From DASYTH01 sp045806965 (GTDB lineage Bacteria > Actinomycetota > Actinomycetes > Mycobacteriales > Pseudonocardiaceae), in the NCBI GenBank assembly GCA_045806965.1, contig JBJMIG010000099.1:115097-179096 (forward strand): a DNA stretch of 64,000 nucleotides, in the 5' to 3' direction. The notes beneath the pieces are model-generated. The model was not told where the DNA came from, made no database searches, and worked only from the letters and a program-made list of their open reading frames with translations. The stretch's first letter is position 1. Every line of letters begins with the position of its first letter. A program made the position numbers and the translations under genes. Positions 53,810-62,162 of the stretch are shown piece by piece.

Positions 53810-54118
53810 GGGGTGCAGGTTAACGGTTGTGGCCCGTGCCGCCCCCACGACCGGGCCAAGTGGACACAGCTCGGCACGCTGAATCCCGCGGGCAACACCG
53901 GATGGGGGTCCGCGGGCGAAGCCCGAACCAGGCGAGCGCGCTGTGCGAGCAGACCGGAGAGACAAGGATGCCGCGTCGCGGTGAAGCCTGGGGGTCGCTC
54001 CACCGCGACGCGGCGCCGCCGGACCGAGGGGGGAGGTGTCCGGCGGAAGTCCGTGCCCACGCGACGTCTGCAAATAGACAACGTCTCGCAATTCAGAAGC
54101 GTAGACCGAACCTTCCGG
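53810..54118. other. 309-bp intergenic region between rsmE and the HIT gene
   Basis: No supported ORF. It contains a strong hairpin (53970-54014) and, near 54055-54095, a lower-GC stretch with repeated AGACGT motifs that could hold the promoter of the HIT-phoH-ybeY block. Confidence 0.45.
53970..54014 (-). terminator. Strong hairpin downstream of rsmE
   Basis: GCCGCGTCGCGGTG (53970-53983) and CACCGCGACGCGGC (54001-54014) are exact reverse complements around a 17-nt loop. On the minus strand this is 105 bp after the rsmE stop and 160 bp before the HIT start. It could end the hrcA-dnaJ-rsmE transcript or structure the HIT leader. Confidence 0.6.
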
Positions 54119-54856
54119 TCAGCGCCAGCGCCCGCTGAGAACTGCCAGCACACTGACAGCAACGGCTGCCGCGGTGGATGCCCGCAGCACCGTCGGGCCG
54201 AGGCGGACGACCTGCGCACCCGCTCTTTCGAACAACTCCGTCTCGGTCGCGGAAATTCCGCCCTCGGGACCGACGATCACCACGAGGACCCCGTCGGCCG
54301 GCAGGTCCACTTCGGTCACCGGAGCCGGCGCCGAGCTGTCCAGCACCAGCGCCGCGTCGCTGTCCCGCACGAGGCCGGCGAGTCCGGCGGTGTCCATCGC
54401 CTCTGCCACCTCGGGCACCCAGGCCCGCCGGGCCTGCTTGGCCGCCTCCCGGGCGGTGAGCCGCCAGCGCGCCAACGCCTTCGCGCCGCGCGGGCCGTCC
54501 TCCCAGCGGGCCACCGAACGCTCGGCCCGCCACGGCACGATCGCGTCCACCCCGGCCTCGGTGGCCAGCTCGACGGCCAGCTCGCCCCGGTCGCCCTTCA
54601 CCAGCGCCTGGGCCACCACCAGCCGCGGCCGCGGTTGCGGTTCCGCCCAGCGGCGCAGCAACCGAAGCTCGAGCGAGTCGCGGCCGGCGGACTCGACGAC
54701 ACACCGCGCGAGCGACCCGCGGCCGTCGGAGAGCACCAGCTCCTCCCCCGCCCGCAACCGGCGGACCGTGGCCGCGTGCCGGCCCTCCGGCCCGTCCAGC
54801 ACGGCACGCTCGCCGGCCGGCAGCTCCTCGACCAGGAAGATCGGAGCGGTGGTCAC
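54119..54856 (-). CDS. rsmE: 16S rRNA (uracil(1498)-N3)-methyltransferase
   Basis: The 245-residue SPOUT-class methyltransferase modifies U1498 of 16S rRNA. It has an N-terminal PUA-like domain (GPEGRHAATVRRLRAGEELVLSDGRG) and the knotted SAM site VVIVGPEGGISATETELF then VVRLGPTVLRASTAA. QALVKGDRGELAVELATEAGVDAIVPW is also characteristic. GTG at 54856 overlaps the dnaJ stop by 4 nt. Confidence 0.95.
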   Translation of the reverse strand: MTTAPIFLVEELPAGERAVLDGPEGRHAATVRRLRAGEELVLSDGRGSLARCVVESAGRDSLELRLLRRWAEPQPRPRLVVAQALVKGDRGELAVELATEAGVDAIVPWRAERSVARWEDGPRGAKALARWRLTAREAAKQARRAWVPEVAEAMDTAGLAGLVRDSDAALVLDSSAPAPVTEVDLPADGVLVVIVGPEGGISATETELFERAGAQVVRLGPTVLRASTAAAVAVSVLAVLSGRWR

Positions 54857-56001
54857 CGGCCCCGGGAACGCAGGCGCGAGAACAGCCCGCCGGCCCGCCC
54901 GTTGACCGTGGCCAGGCTGTGGTCCTCCTCGCCGCGCAGACCGGCCAACTCGTGCAGCAGCTCGGTCTGCCTGGCGTCCAGCTTGGTCGGCACCTCGACC
55001 TCGAGGTGTACGAAGAGGTCGCCCCGGCCGTCCAGCCGGCCGGAGGAGCGCAGCTTGGGCAGGCCGTGCCCGGTGAGCAGCAGCTCGGTGGCCGGCTGGG
55101 TGCCCGCCTCCAGCTCCAGCTCCACCGAGCCGTCCAGGGTCTCCAGCGGAATGACCGCGCCGAGCGCCGCGGTCGTCATCGGGACCCGCAGTGTGCAGTG
55201 CAGGTCGGCGCCGTTGCGCTCGAAGGTCGGGTGCGGCAGCTCGACCACCTCGACGTAGAGGTCACCGGCCGGACCGCCGCCAGGGCCCACCTCGCCCTGA
55301 CCGGCCAGGCGCACCCGCATGCCGTCGGCAACGCCGGGCGGGATCTTCGCGGTGATCGTCCGGCGAGCCCGCACCCGGCCGTCGCCGCCACACTGCCGGC
55401 ACGGGTCCGGGATGACCTCGCCGAGCCCCCGGCAGACCGGGCAGGTCCGCGCGGTGACCACCTGACCGAGGAAGGAGCGCTGGACCGACTGCACCTCGCC
55501 GCGGCCGGCGCAGGTGTCACATATCTCCGGAGACGAGCCGTCCGCGCAGCCGGAGCCCCGGCAGGAGTCGCAGACCACGGCGGTGTCCACGGTGAGGTCG
55601 CGGCTCACCCCGGTGTAGCACTCCTCGAGGGACAGCTCGACCCGGATCAGCGCGTCGGAGCCCGGCTGCACCCGGCTTCGGCCACCCCGGGTGCCGCCGC
55701 TCGCCGCGCCGAAGAAGGCGTCCATGATGTCGCCGAAACCGAAGCCCGCGAACGGGTCGCGCATGCTGCCGCCGGTCCCGCCGTTGCCAAGCGGGTCGCC
55801 GCCCATGTCGACGATCTTGCGCTTCTGCGGGTCGGAGAGGACCTCGTACGCGGCGGTGACGTCCTTGAACCGCTGCAACGCGTCGGCGTCCGGATTGACG
55901 TCGGGGTGCAGCTCGCGGGCCAGCTTGCGGTACGCGCGCTTGATCTCCTCGGCTGATGCGTCCGGTCGCACGCCGAGCGTCCCGTAGTAGTCCTTGGCCA
56001 C
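54853..56001 (-). CDS. dnaJ: Chaperone DnaJ (DnaJ2 type)
   Basis: The 382-residue co-chaperone has a J domain (DYYGTLGVRPDASAEEIKRAYRKLARELHPDVNP with HPD), a Gly-rich linker (GNGGTGGSMRDPFAGFGFGD) and four CxxCxGxG-type zinc repeats (CDSCRGSGC, CDTCAGRGE, CPVCRGLGE, CRQCGGDGR). The substrate-binding domain follows. It stimulates DnaK ATPase. The hrcA-dnaJ order marks it as DnaJ2, the copy beside hrcA in mycobacteria. A second dnaJ in a dnaK operon is expected elsewhere. Confidence 0.96.
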   Translation of the reverse strand: MAKDYYGTLGVRPDASAEEIKRAYRKLARELHPDVNPDADALQRFKDVTAAYEVLSDPQKRKIVDMGGDPLGNGGTGGSMRDPFAGFGFGDIMDAFFGAASGGTRGGRSRVQPGSDALIRVELSLEECYTGVSRDLTVDTAVVCDSCRGSGCADGSSPEICDTCAGRGEVQSVQRSFLGQVVTARTCPVCRGLGEVIPDPCRQCGGDGRVRARRTITAKIPPGVADGMRVRLAGQGEVGPGGGPAGDLYVEVVELPHPTFERNGADLHCTLRVPMTTAALGAVIPLETLDGSVELELEAGTQPATELLLTGHGLPKLRSSGRLDGRGDLFVHLEVEVPTKLDARQTELLHELAGLRGEEDHSLATVNGRAGGLFSRLRSRGR

Positions 56002-56033
56002 CTTGTCCTTGTCTCCTGCTCACCCGCCGGGCA

Positions 56034-57059
56034 TTACCGCCCGGTCAGGATCTCTCCCACATAGTTCGCAACGGCTCGGACCGCCGCGATCGTTCCCGGG
56101 TAGTCCATTCTCGTCGGACCGACCACACCCATGCCGCCGAACAGTGTGTCCCTCGAGCCGTAGCCGATCGACACCACCGACGTGCTGCGCAGGTCCTCGG
56201 CCTCGTTCTCCTCTCCGATCCGCACCGTGACGGTCCCCGGCACCCGCGCCGCGGCGAGCAGCTTGAGCACCACGACCTGCTCCTCGAGCGCCTCCAGAAT
56301 CTGGCGCAGCGATCCGGGGAAGTCGGCGGCGTTTCGGGTCAGGTTCGCGGTGCCGCCCAGGACGAGACGCTCCTCCGGGTGCTCCACCAGCGACTCGATC
56401 AGCACGGTGGACAGCCGGGTCATCGCGTCGCGCAGCTCAACCGGCGCGTCCTCGAGCAGCTCGCCCACCTTGGCCGCCGCGTCGGTGAGCCGGTGCCCGG
56501 CCAGGCTCTGGTTGAGCATGGTCCGCAGCCGGGCGATGGAGTCCTCGGTGACCACGTCGCCGAGATCGATCATGCGCTGGTCCACCCGGCCGGTGTCGGT
56601 GATGAGCACCAGCATCACGCGGGCCGGGGTGAGCCGGACCAGCTCGACGTGCCGCACCGTGGACCGGGTCAGCGTGGGGTACTGCACCACGGCGACCTGC
56701 CTGGTCAGCTGGGCCAGCAGCCGGACACTGCGACGCAGCACGTCGTCGAGGTCGACCGCGCCGCCGAGGAACGAGTGGATGGCCCGGCGCTCGGCGGTGG
56801 AGAGCGGCTTGACGTCGGAGAGCCGGTCGACGAACACGCGGTAGCCCTTGTCCGTGGGGATCCGGCCGGCGCTGGTGTGCGGCTGGGCGATGAGGCCCTC
56901 CTCCTCGAGCACCGCCATGTCGTTGCGCACCGTGGCGCTGGACACGCCCAGATTGTGCCGCTCGACGATGCCCTTGGACGCCACCGGCTCCTGGTTGGAC
57001 ACGTAGTCCGCGACGATCGCGCGCAACACGTCGAAGCGGCGCTCGTCCGAGCTCACCAC
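56034..57059 (-). CDS. hrcA: Heat-inducible transcription repressor HrcA
   Basis: The 341-residue repressor binds CIRCE elements of heat-shock genes. The winged helix (RRFDVLRAIVADYVSNQEPVASKGIVERHNLGVSSATVRNDMAVLEEEGLI) and AGRIPTDKGYRVFVDRL are diagnostic. GAF-like and dimerisation regions follow. GTG at 57059 has GGAGG 9 nt upstream and is the best start. It lies 32 bp before dnaJ. I saw no CIRCE inverted repeat upstream of it. Confidence 0.95.
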   Translation of the reverse strand: MVSSDERRFDVLRAIVADYVSNQEPVASKGIVERHNLGVSSATVRNDMAVLEEEGLIAQPHTSAGRIPTDKGYRVFVDRLSDVKPLSTAERRAIHSFLGGAVDLDDVLRRSVRLLAQLTRQVAVVQYPTLTRSTVRHVELVRLTPARVMLVLITDTGRVDQRMIDLGDVVTEDSIARLRTMLNQSLAGHRLTDAAAKVGELLEDAPVELRDAMTRLSTVLIESLVEHPEERLVLGGTANLTRNAADFPGSLRQILEALEEQVVVLKLLAAARVPGTVTVRIGEENEAEDLRSTSVVSIGYGSRDTLFGGMGVVGPTRMDYPGTIAAVRAVANYVGEILTGR

Positions 57060-57132
57060 GGCCACCCACCTCCGGTTCGTTGACTCCCCCGACCTCAAGT
57101 TTACGGAGCCGGGTAGCGAACCGGTTGATCTG

Positions 57133-58755
57133 CTATCGGGCGCGCTCCACGCGGGCCTCGTCCCACACCGGTTCGTCCGCCTCGCGTACCGCCCCGTCCG
57201 CCCGGAACACCAGGTAGCGGTCGAAGGAGCGAGCGAACCAGCGGTCGTGAGTGACGGCTACCACGGTGCCTTCGAACGCCTCGAGCGCGTCCTGCAACGC
57301 CTCCGCCGAGGTCAGGTCCAGGTTGTCGGTCGGCTCGTCGAGCAGCAGCAGGGTCGCGCCGGACAGCTCGAGCAGCAGGATCTGGAAGCGGGCCTGCTGC
57401 CCGCCGGAGAGCGTCTCGAACCGCTGTTCCCTGGCCCCGGCCAGACCGTAGCGGGACAGCACGCCCGACGCCGTGCCCTGGTCCATGCCGGACCGGCCGT
57501 CCTCGCCGTGCCACAGGATGTCCAGCAGGGTCCGGCCGGCCCACTCCGGATGCCGGTGGGTCTGGGCGAACAGGCCGGGCACCACCCGGGAGCCCAGCCG
57601 CCACCGGCCGGTGTGCGCGACCTCGGAGTCGCCGGCGAGCAGCCGCAGGAAGTGGCTCTTGCCGGAGCCGTTGGAGCCGAGCACGGCCAGCCGGTCGCCG
57701 AAGAACACCTCGACGTCGAACGGCCGCATCAGGCCGGTCAGCTCCAGGTCCTCGCAGGTGATCGCCCGGATCGCGGTGCGCCCGCCACGCAGCCTCGGCT
57801 TGACCCGCTCCTGGCGGGGCGGCAGCGGCGGCGGTCCGGGCTCCTCGAACTTGCGCAGCCGGGTCTGCGCGGCCTTGTACTTGGGTGCCATCGACTCGTG
57901 GTACTTCGCCAGCTGACCGAGCCAGCGGACCAGCTCGACCAGCTTGTCGTGCTCCTCGTCCCAGCGCAGCCGCATCTCGGCCATCCGATCCCAGCGCGCC
58001 TCGCGGGCCGCGTGCCAGGTGCCGAACCCGCCGCCGTGTACCCAGGCCGTCTCACCCTCGACGGTCACCACGTGGGTGGCCACGTCGGCCAGCAACTCCC
58101 GGTCGTGGCTGACCAGCAGCACCGCCTTGGCGGTCTCGGCCAGCCGCCGCTCGAGCCAGGTCTTACCGGGAACATCGAGGTAGTTGTCCGGCTCGTCGAG
58201 CAGCAGCACCTGCTCGTGCCCGCGGAGCAGCGCCTCGAGCACCAGCCGCTTCTGCTCGCCGCCGGAGAGCGTGCTCACCTCGCGGAACCGGGCCCGGTCG
58301 AAGGGCACGCCGAGCGCCGCGACACTGACCGTGTCCCAGAGCACCTCGGCGTCGTACCCGCCGGCCTCGCCCCATTCCTGCAACGCGTGCGCGTAGCGCA
58401 GCTGGGTCGGCTCGTCGTCGGTCTCCATCAGGGCCAGCTCGACCTCGTCCAGTTCGGCCGCGGCCGCGCGCAGCGCCGGCGGTGCCACCGCGAGCAGCAG
58501 GTCGCGCACGGTCTTGTCGTCCCGAAGCGAACCGATGAACTGGGGCATCACGCCGAGCCCGCCCTGCACCGAGATGCCGCCATCGGCCGCGGCCAGCTCA
58601 CCGGCCAGGATCCGCAGCAGCGTGGTCTTACCCGCGCCGTTGGCGCCGACCAGCGCGACGACCTGGCCGTTGCTCACCCGGAAGGAGACGTCACGGAACA
58701 GCTGCCGGCCGTCGTCGAGCCGGTAGGCGAGCCCGTTCGCCTCGAGGAAACCCAT
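57133..58755 (-). CDS. ABC-F family ATPase
   Basis: The 540-residue soluble protein has two ABC domains in tandem. The first has Walker A GANGAGKTTLLRIL, signature LSGGEQKRLVLEALL and DEPDNYLDVPG. The second has GSNGSGKSHFLRLL, LSGGQQARFQILLLEL and DEPTDNLDLTS. A helical P-site-tRNA-type linker (RWDRMAEMRLRWDEEHDKLVELVRWL) joins them, with no membrane part. ABC-F proteins act on ribosomes; some protect against antibiotics. Which role applies here is not evident. A much longer upstream open frame is only frame noise. Confidence 0.93.
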   Translation of the reverse strand: MGFLEANGLAYRLDDGRQLFRDVSFRVSNGQVVALVGANGAGKTTLLRILAGELAAADGGISVQGGLGVMPQFIGSLRDDKTVRDLLLAVAPPALRAAAAELDEVELALMETDDEPTQLRYAHALQEWGEAGGYDAEVLWDTVSVAALGVPFDRARFREVSTLSGGEQKRLVLEALLRGHEQVLLLDEPDNYLDVPGKTWLERRLAETAKAVLLVSHDRELLADVATHVVTVEGETAWVHGGGFGTWHAAREARWDRMAEMRLRWDEEHDKLVELVRWLGQLAKYHESMAPKYKAAQTRLRKFEEPGPPPLPPRQERVKPRLRGGRTAIRAITCEDLELTGLMRPFDVEVFFGDRLAVLGSNGSGKSHFLRLLAGDSEVAHTGRWRLGSRVVPGLFAQTHRHPEWAGRTLLDILWHGEDGRSGMDQGTASGVLSRYGLAGAREQRFETLSGGQQARFQILLLELSGATLLLLDEPTDNLDLTSAEALQDALEAFEGTVVAVTHDRWFARSFDRYLVFRADGAVREADEPVWDEARVERAR

Positions 58756-58827
58756 CCCACGATGGTCTCCTACCTCGGTCGGTGATCGCGATCGAATTGG
58801 GCGCTGTCCGGTCACTATTGTCGGCGC

Positions 58828-59799
58828 ATGTCGACAGCGTTGGTCACCGGCGGGTCCGGCTTCATCGGTGGCGCACTGATCAGCCGGCTCGTCCGGGACG
58901 GACACACGGTGCGCGCCCTGGCCCGCAGCGACTCCTCGGCGGCGAAGGTCGCCGGTCTCGGCGCCGAACCGGTGCGCGGGGAGTTGTCCGACGTGGCCGC
59001 GCTGACCCGCGCCTGCGACGGCGCCGAGCTGGCGTTCCACGCGGCGGCCTGGACCGATCCCGGCGGTAGTTGGGCGGACTTCACCCACACCAATGTGGAC
59101 GGCACCCGCAACGTCCTGGCCGCGGCGCGCAAGGCCGGGGTGCGGCGGCTGGTACACGTCGGCACCGAGGCCGCGCTGATGGCCGGCGCGCCGCTGGTGG
59201 ACGTGGACGAGACCGCGCCGCTGCGGCCCGACTCCAAGGCGCCCTACCCGGCCACCAAGGCCGCGGCCGAGGAGCTGGTGCGCGCCGCGACGGGCCTGGA
59301 GACCGTGGTGGTCCGGCCGCGGTTCGTCTGGGGCGTTGGCGACACCAGCGTGCTGCCGTTCCTGGTGACCGCGGTCCGGTCGGGGAAGTTCGCCTGGATC
59401 GGCGGCGGCACGCACCTCACCGACACCACGCATGTGGACAACACGGTTGAGGGCCTGGTGCTGGCCGCCGAGCGGGGCCGACCGGGTGAGGCGTACTTCG
59501 TCACCGACGCAACGCCGGTCGTGTTCCGCGACTTTCTGACCGAACTGTTGGAGACTCAGGGCGTGACCGCACCGCGACGCTCCGTGCCGCTCGGCGTGGC
59601 CAAGGCGATGGCCGAGGTCGGCGAGCGGGCTTGGACGCTGCTGCGCCGGCCGGGCCCGCCGCCGCTGGACCGGTTCGTCGTCTGGGCGTCCGGTCAGCAG
59701 TGCACGATCAATATCGCCAAGGCGCGCACGGAGTTGGGTTACCAGCCGGTACGGACCCGTGATGAAGGGTTGACCCAACTTCGCGACGAGGGTCAGTAA
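58828..59799 (+). CDS. NAD(P)-dependent epimerase/3-beta-HSD-like SDR
   Basis: The 323-residue extended SDR has the nucleotide motif LVTGGSGFIGGALISRLV, the LAFHAAAW motif, NVDGTRNVLAAARKAGVRRLVHVGT and catalytic Y-x3-K in YPATKAAAE. DTTHVDNTVEGLVLAAERG is the usual substrate-domain segment. Cofactor is NAD(P). It likely modifies a sterol, flavonoid or nucleotide-sugar-type substrate, which cannot be specified. It is divergent from the ABC-F gene across 72 bp. Confidence 0.87.
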   Translation: MSTALVTGGSGFIGGALISRLVRDGHTVRALARSDSSAAKVAGLGAEPVRGELSDVAALTRACDGAELAFHAAAWTDPGGSWADFTHTNVDGTRNVLAAARKAGVRRLVHVGTEAALMAGAPLVDVDETAPLRPDSKAPYPATKAAAEELVRAATGLETVVVRPRFVWGVGDTSVLPFLVTAVRSGKFAWIGGGTHLTDTTHVDNTVEGLVLAAERGRPGEAYFVTDATPVVFRDFLTELLETQGVTAPRRSVPLGVAKAMAEVGERAWTLLRRPGPPPLDRFVVWASGQQCTINIAKARTELGYQPVRTRDEGLTQLRDEGQ

Positions 59800-59842
59800 C
59801 CTGTCGCGCGGGGTGCGAGTCGAGCCGAGGAAGGGATGCCGG

Positions 59843-60010
59843 GTGACCGATACACCGATCTACGACCAGATGCAGTGGGAGTTCCGGGCGGCCAGCATCG
59901 CCACCGACGAACCGGCCCGGTCACCGTCGCGCGGCTCGCGCCGGCAGGACGGCGGCGGCCGGAGGGTGTCGGTCTGGGCGCTGGTGGACGAACACCGCAG
60001 GCGGTCCTGA
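59843..60010 (+). CDS. Small hypothetical protein upstream of the RibD-like gene
   Basis: A 55-residue polar protein (MTDTPIYDQMQWEFRAASIA, with a Ser/Arg/Gly-rich middle and VSVWALVDEHRRRS). GTG at 59843 has GAAGGG upstream. It ends 4 bp before the reductase start, so the two are likely co-translated. I do not know its function. Confidence 0.55.
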   Translation: MTDTPIYDQMQWEFRAASIATDEPARSPSRGSRRQDGGGRRVSVWALVDEHRRRS

Positions 60011-60014
60011 ACCC

Positions 60015-60782
60015 TTGCGCCGGCTCTTCCCGGAACCCGCCGCCGAGTTGGACGACGCCGAGCTCGAGCGGCTCTACGACTATCCCAGCGACCTGACCGC
60101 GCCATGGGTGCAGGTCAACTTCGTCAGCTCGGCCGACGGCGCGATCACGGTCGAGGGCCGCTCATCCGGCCTCGGCGGCGCCGGTGACAAGCGAATCTTC
60201 GGCCTCGGCCGGGACCTCGCCGACGTGATCCTGGCCGGCGCCGGCACCGTACTGGTGGAGGGCTACCGCGGCGTGCGGCGCACCGAGGTGCGCGCCGAGC
60301 GGCGGGCCCGGCTCGGCCTGTCGGAGATCCCCCCGATCGCGGTGGTCACCCGGCGCTGCTCCATCGACCCCACCGCCCGGCTTGTCACCGACACTCTGGT
60401 CGCGCCGATCGTGCTGACCTGCGCGGACGCGCCGGCGGAGCGCCGCGCCGCACTCGCCGAAGCGGGTGCCGACGTCGTGGTGACCGGTGAGAACACCGTC
60501 GACCTCGCCGTGGCTCTCGACGCGCTGGCCGAGCGCGGCCTGCTGCGGGTCAACTGCGAGGGCGGCGCGCATCTGTTCGGCGAGCTGATCGCCGGTGGCC
60601 TGGTCGACCAGTTCTGCCTCACCGTCGCACCGCTGCTGGTCGGCGGGGACGCGCCGCGCAGTGCCGTCGGCCTGCTGCCGCCCGCGCCGCTCGACCTCGA
60701 CCTGGCCTCGGTGCTCACCGAAGACGGGCACCTCATGCTCCGCTACCGTGCTGATCGCCCTCGCTCGCAGGCGCGCTCCTAA
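60015..60782 (+). CDS. Pyrimidine reductase family protein (RibD C-terminal domain-like)
   Basis: The 255-residue RibD-C fold reductase has WVQVNFVSSADGAITVEGRSSGLG, RIFGLGRDLADVILAGAGTVLVEGY and LRVNCEGGAHLFGELIAGGLVDQFCLTVAPLLVGG. These match M. tuberculosis Rv2671, a RibD homologue reported to reduce dihydrofolate as well. There is no deaminase domain. It starts with TTG at 60015. The stop is immediately followed by copy C of the dispersed repeat. Confidence 0.88.
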   Translation: MRRLFPEPAAELDDAELERLYDYPSDLTAPWVQVNFVSSADGAITVEGRSSGLGGAGDKRIFGLGRDLADVILAGAGTVLVEGYRGVRRTEVRAERRARLGLSEIPPIAVVTRRCSIDPTARLVTDTLVAPIVLTCADAPAERRAALAEAGADVVVTGENTVDLAVALDALAERGLLRVNCEGGAHLFGELIAGGLVDQFCLTVAPLLVGGDAPRSAVGLLPPAPLDLDLASVLTEDGHLMLRYRADRPRSQARS

Positions 60783-60783
60783 A

Positions 60784-60803
60784 AGCGGAATGTCACCTTG
60801 CGC
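60784..60803 (+). repeat. Copy C of the dispersed 3'-end repeat
   Basis: Exact AGCGGAATGTCACCTTGCGC beginning two bases after the stop of the RibD-like gene. It continues TGTACCGG, which is mirrored by CCGGTACA at 60908-60915. Confidence 0.85.
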
Positions 60804-60843
60804 TGTACCGGAGCGCAGAGGTCGCTCGGCTCACGCACCACCC

Positions 60844-60906
60844 GCGAGTCGCGCGCTCAGGCAAGCGAGTCGCGCGCTCAGGCAAGCGAGTCGCGCGCTC
60901 CGGCAA
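60844..60906. repeat. Three 21-bp tandem repeats
   Basis: Units begin at 60844, 60865 and 60886, each starting gcgagtcgcgcgctc. Units 1 and 2 are identical; unit 3 has one change. They lie between the two inverted copies of the dispersed repeat. Confidence 0.95.
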
Positions 60907-60910
60907 CACC

Positions 60911-60940
60911 GGTACAGCGCCAGGTGACCTTCCTGCGCTT
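60911..60940 (-). repeat. Copy D, inverted and divergent, of the dispersed repeat
   Basis: On the minus strand this reads GCGCAGGAAGGTCACCTGGC, followed by GCTGTACC. It is opposite in orientation to copies C and E, so C and D can pair as a long, imperfect stem enclosing the 21-bp repeats. Confidence 0.7.
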
Positions 60941-60945
60941 CTCAA

Positions 60946-60965
60946 CGCGGAATGTCACCTTGCGC
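60946..60965 (+). repeat. Copy E of the dispersed repeat
   Basis: CGCGGAATGTCACCTTGCGC followed by TGTA. It differs from the consensus only in the first base and lies 28 bp before the 3' end of the convergent ligase gene. Confidence 0.85.
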
Positions 60966-60992
60966 TGTATGGCGAGCCGACCCCGGCGGGTG

Positions 60993-62081
60993 TCAGGGCG
61001 TGGCTACGCCGCCGGTGAGGACGTCCTCGAGGTTGAAGCGGACCGGCTGCTCAAGCTGGTCGTAGGTGCAGCCGGCCGGCTCGCGGTCCGGGCGCCAGCG
61101 GACGAACTGCGTGACGTGCCGGAAGCGTCGGCCCTCCATGTAGTCGTAGCGCACCTCCAGCACCCGCTCCGGCCGCAGCGGCACGAACGACATGTCCTTC
61201 TTGGCGTTCCACCGGTTGCCCTCCCAATGCCGAGGGGTGACCGTGCCCTCCTCCTCGGCCGCCCAGGCCCAGGGGTGGTCGGTGAAGTCGGTGACCAACG
61301 GTTGCAGCTCGGCGAACAGCTCCTTGCGCCGAGCCATCGGGAACGCCCCGACCACCCCGACCGAGGCGAGCTGGCCCTCGTCGTTGTACAGCCCGAGCAG
61401 CAGCGAGCCGATCAGGCCGGGCCCGGACTTGTGCACCCGGTAGCCGGCCACCACGCAGTCCGCGGTGCGCTCGTGCTTGACCTTGGCCAGCACCCGCCGG
61501 TCCGGCTCGTACACCCCGTCGAGGGGCTTGGCGATCAGGCCGTCCAGCCCGGCGCCCTCGAACAGCTGGAACCACTCCCTGGCCAGCTCGATGTCCCTGG
61601 TCGCTGGCGTGACGTGAATCCGCGGCCCGGCGTTCGCCAGCGCCTCCTCGAGCGCGGCCCGGCGCTCGTCGAACGGGCGCGCGGTGAGGTCGGTGTCGCC
61701 GATGGCGAGCAGGTCGAAGGCGATGAACCGGGCCGGCGTCTTCTCGGCCAGCATGTTCACCCGGGACGCGGCCGGATGGATCCGTTGGGAGAGCAGGTTG
61801 AAGTCCAGGCCGGTGCCCTCCGTGTCAGCCACGATGATCTCGCCGTCGACCACGATCCGGTCCGGCAGCTCCGCCTTGACCGCGGCGACCAGTTCCGGGA
61901 AGTAGCGGGTCATCGGGCGCTCGTTGCGGCTGCCGATCTCCACCTCGTCGCCGTCCCGGAAGATGATCGAGCGGAAGCCGTCCCACTTGGGTTCGTAGAG
62001 CTGACCGGGCGGGATCTGCGCGACCGGTTTGGCCAGCATCGGCAGGATCGGAGGCATCACGGGTAGCTGCACGTCGGCCAT
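60993..62081 (-). CDS. ligC: ATP-dependent DNA ligase (LigC type)
   Basis: The 362-residue ligase has motif I EPKWDGFRSI with the adenylated Lys32, then IGSRNERPMTRYFPEL (motif III region), VVDGEIIV (motif IIIa/IV), EGAGLDGLIAKPLDGVYEPDRRVLAKVKHERTADCVV (motif V) and a C-terminal OB fold. It lacks polymerase and nuclease domains, so it is not full LigD. In M. tuberculosis LigC is an accessory ligase in base-excision-type repair. ATG at 62081. Confidence 0.93.
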   Translation of the reverse strand: MADVQLPVMPPILPMLAKPVAQIPPGQLYEPKWDGFRSIIFRDGDEVEIGSRNERPMTRYFPELVAAVKAELPDRIVVDGEIIVADTEGTGLDFNLLSQRIHPAASRVNMLAEKTPARFIAFDLLAIGDTDLTARPFDERRAALEEALANAGPRIHVTPATRDIELAREWFQLFEGAGLDGLIAKPLDGVYEPDRRVLAKVKHERTADCVVAGYRVHKSGPGLIGSLLLGLYNDEGQLASVGVVGAFPMARRKELFAELQPLVTDFTDHPWAWAAEEEGTVTPRHWEGNRWNAKKDMSFVPLRPERVLEVRYDYMEGRRFRHVTQFVRWRPDREPAGCTYDQLEQPVRFNLEDVLTGGVATP

Positions 62082-62162
62082 TGTGAGCCATGGTGAGCCG
62101 TGCGGTGGGCCATCGGGCCGCTTACCCGAAGTTCACCAGCAAGCTGGGACGCTCGAAGGCAC

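Noticed and set aside
57060..57132. CIRCE element expected near hrcA
   Set aside because: No TTAGCACTC/GAGTGCTAA inverted repeat is present in the gap.
57133..59778. An 881-codon open frame on the minus strand
   Set aside because: Only the part from 58755 down encodes the ABC-F protein; the rest is antisense to the epimerase and has no domain.
60841..60910. CRISPR-like array
   Set aside because: The 21-bp units are contiguous with no spacers and there are no cas genes.
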